35,483 nt of DNA from the NCBI GenBank assembly GCA_020686985.1, contig JAJEPU010000035.1, positions 1 to 35,483 of the forward strand. Direction: 5' to 3'. The notes beneath the pieces are model-generated. The model worked only from the letters and a program-made list of their open reading frames with translations, had not been told where the DNA came from and made no database searches. This stretch comes from Brotaphodocola catenula. Its GTDB lineage: Bacteria > Bacillota > Clostridia > Lachnospirales > Lachnospiraceae. Of this stretch, positions 25,690 to 34,582 are shown one piece after another. The position numbers and the translations under genes are program-made. The first letter of the stretch is position 1. The number at the start of each line of letters is the position of its first letter.

Positions 25690-27252
25690 TCAGTCTTTGA
25701 ACTCATACTGCTTGATCTCATGTACAACGTCCATGATCGTACCATCACGACCCTCAATGATGCCGACTACACGATCGCCAAACTGTACCGGGTCCGGCTC
25801 TCCTACGATTGCATATGCCTTATCACGCAGTTCCTCAATGGTGCAGAACGGAAGGTTTACACCCTTCATGCACTCGATCAGATCCTGACGTCTCGGGTTG
25901 ATTGCAATACCGTAATCGGTGATAACAACGTCAACGGTCTCACCCGGGGTGGTTACAGTTGTAACGTTGGTACAGATTGCCGGGATTCTACCCTGAAGAA
26001 GCGGTGCGATTACAATGGTGCACTTTGCGCCGGCAGCCGTATCCGGATGTCCGCCCTGTGCTCCGGTGATCATACCGTCAGAACCAACAACTACGTTACA
26101 GTTGAAGTTTACATCGACCTCAAGGGAAGCCAGGATAACGAAATCCAGCTTGTTTACATATGCGCCCTTGTTGAACGGATCAGCGTACTCAGAAGCAGAG
26201 ATCTCGATATGGTTCGGGTTGCTCTTGATGGACTCGATTGCGCCCATATCAAAATCCTGAGTATCCACGATCTTGTCGATCAGGCCCTTTGCAAGCAGGT
26301 CACACATCGGGGTGGTGATACCGCCAAGACCAAGTCCCATCTTGATTCCGCGCTCTTCCATGATCTTTCCAAGAGAGATCGTGGATGCGATGGATGCTCC
26401 GCCGACACCAGTCTGATAGGAGAATCCGTTCTTGAAGTACGGAGTGTTGATTACGAACTGGGTGCAGTAATCAGCCATCATGATCTTACGAACATCGGTG
26501 GTTGGCTTCGCAGCGCCGGTTGCGATCTTTGCCGGGTTACCGATCTCATCTACTACACATACATAGTCGACGTTGATCATGGAGATGCTTGCCGGGATGT
26601 TCGGGAACGGAACGAGGCAGTCGGTAATTGCGACAACCTTGTCTGCATACTGTGCGTCTACCATTGCGTAGGACAGAACGCCACAGTCGCTCTTTCCGCC
26701 GTTTGCACGCATGTTACCGTACTCATCACAGGTCGGAGCACCGATAAAAGCGATGTCGATGCGAACCTCACCGGATTCGATCGCACGAACACGACCACCG
26801 TGAGAACGCATGATTGCTAAATCCTGTAACTTACCAGTGGAAATTGCCTCACCGATCTTACCACGAACACCGGAAGACTGGATGCCAACGATGGTGCCAT
26901 CCTCGATGTACGGAACGATCGGATCGTTTGCCTTACCAAGAGAGCTTGCGCAGATGGTGATGCCCTTGATTCCCATGTTGTGAATCTCTTCCATTACCAT
27001 ATTTACAACATAATCTCCCTCACGGAAGTGATGGTGGAAGGAAATAGTCATGCCATCCTTGATTCCGCACTTTACAAGAACGTCATGGATGTTCTCAACC
27101 AGCTTGCTTCTCTTCGGGTCCATCATCGTTCTTGCCTTCGGAGCTGCCTTGGTGTACTCATAGTTATCATATACATAAGCGCCCTTGAACGGCTCTTTGC
27201 CTGTTTTCTTCAGAATCTCTTCCGGGATTTCTCTACCTACTGCATTAATCAT
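25690..27252 (-). CDS. citF: Citrate lyase alpha subunit (citrate:acetyl-ACP transferase)
   Basis: CitF exchanges acetyl on the acyl carrier subunit for citrate, giving citryl-ACP and acetate. The 520-residue protein aligns by eye with CitF throughout. It has a GREIPEEI N-terminus, the SFHHHFREGDYVVN segment, SSLGKANDPIVPYIEDGTI, and IAFIGAPTCDEYGNM. Near the C-terminus are GAQGGHPDTAAGAKC and VVITDYGIAINPRR, as in CoA-transferase-like folds. ATG 27252 is preceded by GAGGGGGATCTGTAAG and overlaps the region of the citE stop codon, so the two are translationally coupled. It is the last gene of citD-citE-citF. Confidence 0.96.
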   Translation of the reverse strand: MINAVGREIPEEILKKTGKEPFKGAYVYDNYEYTKAAPKARTMMDPKRSKLVENIHDVLVKCGIKDGMTISFHHHFREGDYVVNMVMEEIHNMGIKGITICASSLGKANDPIVPYIEDGTIVGIQSSGVRGKIGEAISTGKLQDLAIMRSHGGRVRAIESGEVRIDIAFIGAPTCDEYGNMRANGGKSDCGVLSYAMVDAQYADKVVAITDCLVPFPNIPASISMINVDYVCVVDEIGNPAKIATGAAKPTTDVRKIMMADYCTQFVINTPYFKNGFSYQTGVGGASIASTISLGKIMEERGIKMGLGLGGITTPMCDLLAKGLIDKIVDTQDFDMGAIESIKSNPNHIEISASEYADPFNKGAYVNKLDFVILASLEVDVNFNCNVVVGSDGMITGAQGGHPDTAAGAKCTIVIAPLLQGRIPAICTNVTTVTTPGETVDVVITDYGIAINPRRQDLIECMKGVNLPFCTIEELRDKAYAIVGEPDPVQFGDRVVGIIEGRDGTIMDVVHEIKQYEFKD

Positions 27253-27253
27253 C

Positions 27254-28156
27254 TTACAGATCCCCCTCATATACGCCTGATGCTTTCGCTAATGCGATTG
27301 TTCTCTTTGCTCCATCGTAGAAGGCGATATCGATCATCTTGCCGTCTACGGTAAATACGCCGATACCCTTTGCTTTCTTGTCATCAATCTCCTTGACAAC
27401 CTTCTCTGCAAAGATGATCTCTTTCTGAGTCGGGGTAAATACCTTATGTACTACTGCGATCTGACGCGGGTTGACAAGAGACTTTCCGTCAAAGCCCATC
27501 ATCTTGATCATCTCACACTCTTTCTCAAATACATCCATCGCATCCAGGTTTGTGAATACGGTATCCCAGCACTGTACACCAGCTGCACGCGCTGCGATGA
27601 TCATCTGCTGTCTTGCACCCTGAAGCTCTACACCAGTTCCGGTGATTACAGTCTGAAGATCCTTGGTGTAATCTCCGCCGGACAGTGCGATACCGATCAG
27701 ACGCTCGGAAGACTTACATACCTCAAGGGCATTTAACACGCCCTTACAGGACTCAAGTGCTGCCATCAGCAGAGTGGAACCCTCCGGACGACCAAACTCA
27801 CGCTCTGCTGCAAGTACATGCTCCTCAACGGTATGTACATCCTGAGCAGTCTCAGTCTTTGCGATACGGATCGTATCAGCTCCGCCTGCTACGCAGACAC
27901 GGATATCTTCTTTCCAGTGCGGGGTGTCCAGTCCATTGATACGAACAACACGCTCTACTCCGCGATAATCAATCTCCTGAAGTGCATGATACAGGGAGTA
28001 TCTTGCAGCATCTTTCTGGTTCTCTGCAACAGCATCCTCCAGATCCAGCATGATGGAATCCGGCTTATAGATGTAAGGATCTTTGATCAGACCCGGCTTC
28101 TGGCAGTTTAAGAACATCATGGAACGTCTCAGTCTTTTTTTATTCGGATGAATCAT
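27254..28156 (-). CDS. citE: Citrate lyase beta subunit (citryl-ACP lyase)
   Basis: CitE splits citryl-ACP into oxaloacetate and acetyl-ACP. It is a Mg2+-dependent TIM-barrel enzyme of the HpcH/HpaI type. The 300-residue sequence shows RRSMMFLNCQKPGLIKDP at the start and the metal/substrate region MLDLEDAVAENQKD. It also has RINGLDTPHW, ALESCKGVLNALE and GIALSGGDYTKDL. ATG 28156 overlaps the citD stop codon as ATGA, and GGGGAGG lies before it. This gives tight coupling of citD to citE. Confidence 0.96.
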   Translation of the reverse strand: MIHPNKKRLRRSMMFLNCQKPGLIKDPYIYKPDSIMLDLEDAVAENQKDAARYSLYHALQEIDYRGVERVVRINGLDTPHWKEDIRVCVAGGADTIRIAKTETAQDVHTVEEHVLAAEREFGRPEGSTLLMAALESCKGVLNALEVCKSSERLIGIALSGGDYTKDLQTVITGTGVELQGARQQMIIAARAAGVQCWDTVFTNLDAMDVFEKECEMIKMMGFDGKSLVNPRQIAVVHKVFTPTQKEIIFAEKVVKEIDDKKAKGIGVFTVDGKMIDIAFYDGAKRTIALAKASGVYEGDL

Positions 28157-28452
28157 TTGATTACACCTCCCCACGGAAGATTCTCGGTAATATCATTGGA
28201 ACGATACACAGCGCACTCCACGCGTGCCTTTAAGGTGCAGTCCAAAGCTCCCTTATCGACTACGTTTACCTTTGCATCCTTAACATCCAAACGATCTAAG
28301 GTCTCTAAAACGGTCTTGCGGATCTGCTTGCCAAACTGGTGAATTACACTGCTCTCAATGGAAAGTTCAATGCTTCCATTGCCCGGCTCTACGGTTACCT
28401 GGGCATCGCTGGACTCAAGAGTACCAGCTACTGCTGCTTTCTTAACTTCCAT
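28153..28452 (-). CDS. citD: Citrate lyase acyl carrier protein (gamma subunit)
   Basis: This 99-residue carrier protein bears the 2'-(5''-phosphoribosyl)-3'-dephospho-CoA group of citrate lyase. The attachment site is in AGTLESSD, where Ser14 coincides with the modified serine of characterised CitD proteins. ATG 28452 lies five bases from AAGGAGG; the ATG at 28467 would add only MKEEN, which includes the binding-site bases. It is the first gene of the operon. The modifying genes citX and citG, and the ligase citC, are not in this window. Confidence 0.95.
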   Translation of the reverse strand: MEVKKAAVAGTLESSDAQVTVEPGNGSIELSIESSVIHQFGKQIRKTVLETLDRLDVKDAKVNVVDKGALDCTLKARVECAVYRSNDITENLPWGGVIK

Positions 28453-28560
28453 GTTTTCCTCCTTCATACTGCTGTGTTAGTGTATTGCTTACGAAATGAC
28501 GTGAGCCTCGTTTTTCGGTTCTTGTCGCCAAATTCTCATTTTCGATCGCTCCGTCAAATT

Positions 28561-28574
28561 CACTAAAATTAGTG
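28561..28574. promoter_or_regulatory. Inverted repeat overlapping the cit operon start site
   Basis: CACTAA and TTAGTG, separated by two bases, cover the predicted -10 box and start site of citDEF. It is a plausible operator half for the LysR regulator or for another regulator; no direct evidence. Confidence 0.35.
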
Positions 28575-28599
28575 TATCACTTCCCATACATTTGTTCAA
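28571..28599 (-). promoter_or_regulatory. citDEF promoter
   Basis: On the minus strand TTGAAC (28594-28599) and TACACT (28571-28576) are 17 bp apart. The start is predicted near 28564, about 110 nt before citD. The imperfect boxes fit an activator-dependent promoter. Confidence 0.55.
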
Positions 28600-28610
28600 A
28601 TACATATATT

Positions 28611-28627
28611 CTTATAATAATTATAAG
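28611..28627. promoter_or_regulatory. Perfect palindrome, likely LysR regulator site
   Basis: CTTATAAT-A-ATTATAAG is a perfect 17-bp palindrome that contains a T-N11-A core, the general LysR-type recognition pattern. It is centred about 55 bp upstream of the predicted cit start. That is near the classic position of a LysR recognition site and within the divergent citD/lysR region. Confidence 0.5.
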
Positions 28628-28826
28628 ATGTTTCCTATATTTCCCTCTAAAGTATATAGGTAGTCAGCTATTGCTTTTGATTGATTTTTTTTTGACAATG
28701 TGGTATCTTAGGGGAGGGAGATTTTTGTTTTTGCAATCTCAAAGCATAAAAGAAAAATAAAAACAAAACAGAGAGTGAAATTGGAAATCAGACTGCATAT
28801 CGCACAGAAACAGACAGGAGGGTTTT

Positions 28827-29762
28827 ATGAATATTAAACATGCACATTATATGCTGACCGTTCTGCAAGAGGGAAGCATCACTGCAGCGGCCAAGAAGCT
28901 TTATATTTCTCAGCCGTCTCTGAGCCAGATGATCAAACTCGTGGAGACGAATCTCGGAACTCCGATTTTCAACCGGAGCACCGACCCCATCACCCTGACT
29001 TACGCCGGACAGAAGTACATCGAAGCGGCAAAACAGATTCTCACAATCAACAACAATCTCCAGAAAGAGATCGATGAGATTAACCACGAGGATCACGGCA
29101 CAATCCGCCTCGGCATCCCTGTTCAGCGCGCCATGCAGGTACTCCCGCTGATTGTTCCGCCATTCAAGCAGAAATATCCATTTGTCGACCTTGACATTCA
29201 GGAACACGGATCGGCAACCACAGAGTCTCTCGTCCTTGAGGGAAGCATTGACCTCGCCTGTCTGAATACCTATCCGAAACACGAGGAACTGGAATATATA
29301 TTTGTAGAGCCCGAAGAACTGGTACTTCTTACCAGCAAGAATTCCTCGATTGCAAAGAGAATTCCTACCGGAACTCCGATTGACATCTCAGAAGCAAAGA
29401 ATGAGACTTTTATCAATATCAAAACCGGACACAGTGTCCGCAATACCCAGGATCGCCTCTTTGTCCAGAAGGACATCCAGCCAAAGATCCTGTTTGAGAC
29501 GATCAGCATCGAAGTCGCCAAGCGCACTGCGATTGCCTGTGACGCCGTGATGATCTGCCCGGAGAACTACATCGACATGTCTCCGGAACTTCTGCCACAC
29601 TGCGTCACCTATCCGATCAAGGGAATTGAAAACAACCGCAACTTCTACATCTGCCACCGGAAAGACCGCTACCTCACAAAATACATGCGCGATTTTATCA
29701 CGATGCTGACAGAGATCGAACAGTCTTTTACCCGATCACAGGAAAAATTGCTGAAAAACTGA
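28827..29762 (+). CDS. LysR-family transcriptional regulator, divergent from citDEF
   Basis: This 311-residue regulator has the LysR N-terminal helix-turn-helix at about residues 1-60 (EGSITAAAKKLYISQPSLSQ). A linker helix follows, then a C-terminal substrate-binding co-inducer domain (DHGTIRLGIPVQRAMQVLPL onward). AGGAGGG lies just before the ATG. Divergent placement from the citrate lyase operon, with a palindromic site between them, is the usual layout for a LysR activator of its neighbour. The co-inducer is probably citrate or a related acid, though this is inference. It ends in a strong terminator. Confidence 0.9.
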   Translation: MNIKHAHYMLTVLQEGSITAAAKKLYISQPSLSQMIKLVETNLGTPIFNRSTDPITLTYAGQKYIEAAKQILTINNNLQKEIDEINHEDHGTIRLGIPVQRAMQVLPLIVPPFKQKYPFVDLDIQEHGSATTESLVLEGSIDLACLNTYPKHEELEYIFVEPEELVLLTSKNSSIAKRIPTGTPIDISEAKNETFINIKTGHSVRNTQDRLFVQKDIQPKILFETISIEVAKRTAIACDAVMICPENYIDMSPELLPHCVTYPIKGIENNRNFYICHRKDRYLTKYMRDFITMLTEIEQSFTRSQEKLLKN

Positions 29763-29780
29763 AAAATTGATTCTAATATA

Positions 29781-29816
29781 AAAAACGGAGTCTTCCCTGA
29801 CGGAGACTCCGTTTTT
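29781..29816. terminator. Bidirectional terminator of the LysR gene
   Basis: CGGAGTCT and AGACTCCG form an 8-bp stem around a 10-base loop, flanked by A- and T-runs on either side. It ends the LysR transcript. It can also end the convergent SH3/NlpC gene, which stops about 100 bp away. Confidence 0.85.
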
Positions 29817-29916
29817 ATCTGGTAACCGGTTGAACACTCAAACAGTCAATTTGTAAATCTGTCACTTCAGTTAATCTTCCTGACCATAACCTACCGCAAC
29901 CAACACGAAACTCTTT

Positions 29917-31842
29917 TTACGGAAGGACACGGCGGATCGTCTTCGGTGTCCGGTAATTCCATGTTGAAATCTTGATTCCACTTCTGCGGCTTGCAGCATG
30001 AACGATCTGACCATTTCCGATGTACATGGCGACATGATTCACCGTTCCGCTCTTATTGGCATAAAAGATCAGATCTCCCGGTCTCATCTCGCTCGACTTG
30101 ATCGCTGTACCTGTATTTGCCTGCTCTCTTGAGGTACGAGGAAGACTAACTCCTGCGACATTTCTCATCACATACTGCACAAATCCGGAGCAGTCCGCTC
30201 CCGTGTTCGGGTTCGTTCCCCCCCACACATATCTTCCACCTACAAACTTCAGCGCATAGTTGACCGTCTGAGTCCGCAGAGACGCCTGCTCATTCGACTT
30301 TTCCTCAAGCGGAGAGAATTTGATTGCCTCTGAGAGCGCATAGCGCACATCGACGTTATTGTCACGCGTCGAGATATAGGCGCGGTCATCCGATCCGCCC
30401 TCCTCGCTGTCTCCGCCGTCAAGTTCAATCTGCACCCAACCATCAAGCTGGGAGACAACGTTGTATCGCTCCTCCTTTGAGATCTGGGTCCAGATCTTGG
30501 AATCGGTCGACGGCTCTGAACGGACATTGAGCTTATCGGTGTTGACGATTGCCATCAGCGATGCCGACTCAAGCGCAAGGTCTTTTGCCTCCTGACCGAC
30601 TGCGACATACTGCGGATCAGCTGAGATATATCCGGTGATCTGACCAGACTTGATCTTGTACCAACCGTCAAGTGTCTCAAGAATCTCTCCCGCTGCCCGG
30701 CTTGTCATCTTTCCAATCACATTTCCATTTCCCGGGTCCGTCGTCGGCTCAGAACGGATATTTAAGTAGTTATCTACCTTCGAGATCACGATGTTGTCGT
30801 ACTGGTTGAGCACCATCTCCCTCATATCCATCTTTCGCGCTTCATTGAGTGCATACTTCACAACCACATAGTCGGCGGAGACATATCCCTCCTTGATCTG
30901 CACCCAGCCGTCCGTCTCACCGATCACCGGATAACGCTCATCCTTAAGTGCCTGCCCGACCACATTCTCATAGCTTGAGGAATCCGGAGTCGAGCGAATA
31001 TTCAGGCTGTTCTCCTCCGTGTTGATGATCGCCATCTTTGTCACATACTCGACCGCCTTCTGCTTTGCCTCCTCGCCGGTCAGAATATACTGGCTGTGCA
31101 CATATCCCTCAACCTCACCGGATGTGATGTGATACCACTCGCCCTCTGTTCCGATGATCTCACACGCACTGTTCTCCTGAAGTTTTCCGATAATATCCGC
31201 ATCCTGCCCCGGATTTCTTCGCACATTCAAGTAGCCGGAAACCTGCACAAGACCGAGATTGGTGTAGGAGTCCACAACCTCCTGCTTTGCCTTCTGCTCC
31301 TCCTCTCTCGCCTTTGCCTCTTCCTCTGCCTTACGGGATTCCTCCTCGGCACGCGCCTTCTCATCTGCCTGCGCCATTCTTCCCGTCTGAGCAGTCTGCT
31401 CGGTCTTATCTGCGGACAGATACGAAGCCGTTGCCACGCCTCCGACAAGAAGAATCACTGCGCCTGCGGTCACAGCAAGTTTTCTCCATTTCTGCCGTTC
31501 CTGTCTTCTGCGCTTTTCCTCGCGCACCCGCTCTAAGATCCGGGTGTGTCTGCCACGATCCGCCTGATCTGCGCCCTCCACGCTTTCCACGTTCTGATTC
31601 TCACCACGATGTTGATCTAGATGTTCCACGATGTCAAACTCTGGTTCTCGCTCGTTTCCATTGTCACTGTCACGACGGCTATCGCCTTCCATCTGATCCT
31701 CGCGATCGCCACTTGTCTCATTCTGGTCTCTGAAACTGTCCTGATTTCTATCATCGACACTCATTTTCTCCTGAGCGCCAAGCTCCTGTTTCTCATCACG
31801 GATCTCTGTATCTTCATAATTCCTGTTATTTTCTTCTGACAT
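29917..31842 (-). CDS. Membrane-anchored SH3-domain NlpC/P60 peptidoglycan hydrolase
   Basis: This 641-residue cell-wall enzyme should cleave peptide stems of peptidoglycan. The first 120 residues are acidic and probably cytoplasmic. A membrane helix follows (about 124-146), then a charged EEE/KAR helical stretch. Four bacterial SH3 domains (about 190-490) lead to a C-terminal NlpC/P60 domain with Cys551 in GADCSGF, His603 in NHVAMYIG and His615 in IVHAASR. ATG 31842 is used because GAGGAG lies upstream; the ATG at 31857 overlaps that binding site. It has no cleavable signal peptide. The SH3 domains alternate in type, suggesting duplication of a pair. Confidence 0.93.
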   Translation of the reverse strand: MSEENNRNYEDTEIRDEKQELGAQEKMSVDDRNQDSFRDQNETSGDREDQMEGDSRRDSDNGNEREPEFDIVEHLDQHRGENQNVESVEGADQADRGRHTRILERVREEKRRRQERQKWRKLAVTAGAVILLVGGVATASYLSADKTEQTAQTGRMAQADEKARAEEESRKAEEEAKAREEEQKAKQEVVDSYTNLGLVQVSGYLNVRRNPGQDADIIGKLQENSACEIIGTEGEWYHITSGEVEGYVHSQYILTGEEAKQKAVEYVTKMAIINTEENSLNIRSTPDSSSYENVVGQALKDERYPVIGETDGWVQIKEGYVSADYVVVKYALNEARKMDMREMVLNQYDNIVISKVDNYLNIRSEPTTDPGNGNVIGKMTSRAAGEILETLDGWYKIKSGQITGYISADPQYVAVGQEAKDLALESASLMAIVNTDKLNVRSEPSTDSKIWTQISKEERYNVVSQLDGWVQIELDGGDSEEGGSDDRAYISTRDNNVDVRYALSEAIKFSPLEEKSNEQASLRTQTVNYALKFVGGRYVWGGTNPNTGADCSGFVQYVMRNVAGVSLPRTSREQANTGTAIKSSEMRPGDLIFYANKSGTVNHVAMYIGNGQIVHAASRRSGIKISTWNYRTPKTIRRVLP

Positions 31843-31996
31843 TCCTCTTCTCCTCAAATGGATTTCGTTTTTTAGTATAGCATAATCCTGCTCTCTTTAC
31901 GAGGTGAAGATTTTAAAAAAATGTGATTTTTTTGTTACGGAATATTACAGTATTACAATCATTGTTTCCAGTTTTCTGGCAGCTATTGGCAAGTAT

Positions 31997-32545
31997 TTAC
32001 CCAATCAAAAGTCCGAGAATCGCTGAGAGCAGAATCGTTTTCGGGATCGACCACTTTCGTTTCATTAAAAAATATCCCGCGATCACGGCAATCAACACGA
32101 GGTTCCAGGAGATCGAAAAGTTTCCCGTAAGTCCCGTCTCCGGCAAAAACGTCGAGATCGCAAGCGTCACTCCCGCTGCCACCAGCATCCCAAGACTCGC
32201 CGGACGAACGCCCCGCATTGCACTCTCCAGCCACGGGTTTCCCTTTAATCGGAAAATAAACTGCGCCGCGAGCAAAGAAAGCGTCAGCGACGGCATCATC
32301 ACACCAAGACTTGCCACCATCGAGCCGAGAAGCCCTGCGGTTCGCAGTCCTACAAAGGTCGCACAGTTGATTCCGAGCGATCCCGGCGTCATCTCTGCGA
32401 CTGCGACAATATCCATGACCTCTGACGGCGTCATCCAGCCATAGCGCAAAACCTCATCATTGATGACCGGAATCATCGTCATTCCGCCAAAACTGCAAAA
32501 TCCAATTTTCATAAAAGAGAGAAACAATCTAAGATAAATCATCAT
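31997..32545 (-). CDS. CHR-family (chromate-type) transporter, half-size, second of pair
   Basis: This roughly 182-residue protein of about six helices belongs to the short-chain CHR family, which works as a pair of single-domain subunits. Family marks are KIGFCSFGGMTMIPVINDE near the N-terminus and TPGSLGINCATFVG, the site of the usual PGP motif. The start is ambiguous: ATG 32545 and ATG 32542 both follow GGAGAGG, and 32575 would lie further inside the upstream gene. The 17-base overlap with the upstream half indicates coupled translation. Chromate export is only the family label; the physiological anion is unknown. Confidence 0.87.
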   Translation of the reverse strand: MMIYLRLFLSFMKIGFCSFGGMTMIPVINDEVLRYGWMTPSEVMDIVAVAEMTPGSLGINCATFVGLRTAGLLGSMVASLGVMMPSLTLSLLAAQFIFRLKGNPWLESAMRGVRPASLGMLVAAGVTLAISTFLPETGLTGNFSISWNLVLIAVIAGYFLMKRKWSIPKTILLSAILGLLIG

Positions 32546-33086
32546 CCACCTCTCCTCTCCAAATAAAAAGTCCAACTGCCAGAGCAGCTGCGACGATCAG
32601 CGCCTTGTTGAAATCCGTGAACACACAGATCAAAAAAGAGAGCAGCAGAATCACAAGCGCCGATTTCCCCTTCATTGCCGTATCTTTTAAGCGTAGGGAG
32701 GCACTGATGATGATCGGTACTACCACACTGCGAACTCCATTTAAAATCTTTGCTACATAATAATTGTCCCTCAAAGACGCATAAAAATACGTCACGACGG
32801 CAATCGCAATCAGTGCCGGAGCCGAGAGTGCAGCTGCCGCCGAAATTGCGCCCAGTGTCCCCGCCATCGCATATCCACAGAACACGGACATATTGATGAT
32901 CATGATTCCCGGAAAAGATTTTGCAAGTGACATGTAATCGACGATCTGCTCCTCACTCATCCAACCCCTCCGGTCCACGAACTCATTCTGCATCTGCGCA
33001 ATGATACTCCATCCACCTCCAAATGTGAAGGCACCGATCTTGAACATCGTGATCATAATAATCCCTATCTTCTTTAATTTGTCCAT
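32529..33086 (-). CDS. CHR-family (chromate-type) transporter, half-size, first of pair
   Basis: This 185-residue membrane protein has the CHR signature KIGAFTFGGGWSIIAQMQNEF, read as two adjoining blocks at the N-terminus. KSFPGIMIINMSVFCGY sits where PGP-type motifs are found. It pairs with the overlapping downstream half gene. CAGGAGATATGGG lies before ATG 33086. The two genes are related but not identical, consistent with antiparallel heterodimer formation known for short CHR pairs. Confidence 0.88.
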   Translation of the reverse strand: MDKLKKIGIIMITMFKIGAFTFGGGWSIIAQMQNEFVDRRGWMSEEQIVDYMSLAKSFPGIMIINMSVFCGYAMAGTLGAISAAAALSAPALIAIAVVTYFYASLRDNYYVAKILNGVRSVVVPIIISASLRLKDTAMKGKSALVILLLSFLICVFTDFNKALIVAAALAVGLFIWRGEVDDDLS

Positions 33087-33162
33087 TCAGCCCATATCTC
33101 CTGTCTCAAAATTCTTTCACTTTCTGTTATCTTTTATCCATTCTTGCAGATCTTGCAGATAA

Positions 33163-34080
33163 TTAGTTCAGAAAAACGCACCAGATCGGAACCGTAATTA
33201 TCGAGAGAATCGTTGAGAGCACAACACATTTTGTCGCAAAGATCTCATCTTTTCCGTATTTCGATGCCATAACCGCGGTTACGCTTGCAGCGGGCATTCC
33301 GGACAAAGTCACCGAAACTCCGGTCACGAGGGCATCGACACCTCCCAGTCTGCATCCCGCAAAGACGAGAAACGGAATAAAGATCAGGCGCACAAAACAG
33401 TAATACAAAGTAGCCTTCTCCGGAAGAGTTTTGAGCGGGACATCAGCAAGAATCGTTCCGACAAGCATCATTGCAAGAAACGTGTTCGCACCTGCGACAC
33501 TCTTGATCGTCTGTGTCAGAAACAGCGGAAGCTGGATCTGTGTAACCATTATAATAAAGCCGATCACAACCGTAACGATACACGGGTGTGTCGCCACTTT
33601 CTTCACGAGAGTCTTCTTGTCCGGTGCCTCCGTAAAGTAAGTCAGGCCGACCGACCACATGAAAACTCGTTGCGGGATCACATAGATCGAAGCATACAGG
33701 AGTCCAAGTCCCCCAAAGATTCCCTCTGCAATCGGATTGCCGAGAATTCCCGCATTTGAACAGATTGTCGCATACTGGAGAACCTTCCTGCGGTCATCCG
33801 AAAATCCCGGATACAGCACCATTCCAAGGAAATAGCTTCCCACCTGAATCAAAACCGCCACGATCGCAATCACCATACAGCTGATCAGAATCTGGTGGTT
33901 AAACTCCATCTGAAACGACTTGAGAATCGATGCCGGAAGCGTCACGTTGATGACTAAATCTGTCAGAAGTTCCTTGCCCCCTTTTTTAATCATCCCTCTC
34001 TTCTTTAAGACCAGACCGAGAACCATAATCAGGAATAACATTCCCTGCATCGCAAACAGTCCCGAAAAATCAAGATCCAT
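33163..34080 (-). CDS. AEC-family permease (second copy in window)
   Basis: This 305-residue AEC carrier has about ten membrane segments, with the central motif SNAGILGNPIAEGIFGGLG and the closing half VSVTLSGMPAASVTAVMAS. The start at 34080 is preceded by AGGAGGAAAGGG; ATG 34104 would only add binding-site sequence. It lies 76 bp upstream of the CHR pair on the same strand. It is distantly related to the AEC gene at 14018 and not a recent copy. The substrate is probably a carboxylate but cannot be assigned. Confidence 0.88.
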   Translation of the reverse strand: MDLDFSGLFAMQGMLFLIMVLGLVLKKRGMIKKGGKELLTDLVINVTLPASILKSFQMEFNHQILISCMVIAIVAVLIQVGSYFLGMVLYPGFSDDRRKVLQYATICSNAGILGNPIAEGIFGGLGLLYASIYVIPQRVFMWSVGLTYFTEAPDKKTLVKKVATHPCIVTVVIGFIIMVTQIQLPLFLTQTIKSVAGANTFLAMMLVGTILADVPLKTLPEKATLYYCFVRLIFIPFLVFAGCRLGGVDALVTGVSVTLSGMPAASVTAVMASKYGKDEIFATKCVVLSTILSIITVPIWCVFLN

Positions 34081-34104
34081 GTTTCCCTTTCCTCCTCTTT
34101 CCAC

Positions 34105-34582
34105 CTTTTTCTTTTTACTGTTCTCTTCTTACCCTTCTCTTTCTACATTCCTCTTTCACGCTCTTTTTCCGCGATCTCCCATTTTTCTTTTTTTCGCGGT
34201 TTCCGCCAATCCTCCCTGCTCCGGCGGTTCAGTCCTTTGTCACAATCTTTTCCATAGATACATAGACAATGACAAAAATTTACTTGTTTTTTATCATAAT
34301 ATGTTTTTTTCTGCCCGTCAAATACCCTTTATCAATGTCAGATATAACTCCCTCTCTATAAACTCTCTATTTTTCCTGTTTGTCCCTCCTCTTGTTTTCC
34401 TGCATTCTCTGAAAATTTAGGAAAACTTTCATACTTCCTAATAAAATTTAATAAAAAATCAATAGCATTTTTGCGTCCAATGTAGTAAACTCAGAAGCAT
34501 CCGAAAGGAAATTTTTCAAAGACACTTTTCAAAAACTAGGAAACTCAAAAATTGAAAAACGTTGAAAAAGAGGAGAATTGTT
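34105..34582. other. Gene-free divergent region with a polypyrimidine stretch
   Basis: No gene is supported in this 478-bp interval between the AEC permease and the repeat lipoprotein. The first about 100 bp are nearly pure C/T on the plus strand, which makes the AEC mRNA leader purine-rich. The rest is AT-rich and probably carries both promoters, but no -35/-10 pair of convincing quality was found. Confidence 0.6.

Noticed and set aside
28690-28720. TTGACA before the LysR gene as its promoter
   Set aside because: No -10 box is found 16-18 bp downstream; the sequence there is GGGGAGGGAG. The LysR promoter is left unassigned.
34143-34190. Minimal ATG-TAG and a short MGDRGKRA frame in the leader of the second AEC gene
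   Set aside because: The purine-rich leader creates Shine-Dalgarno-like strings everywhere. Spacing is poor and nothing supports translation.
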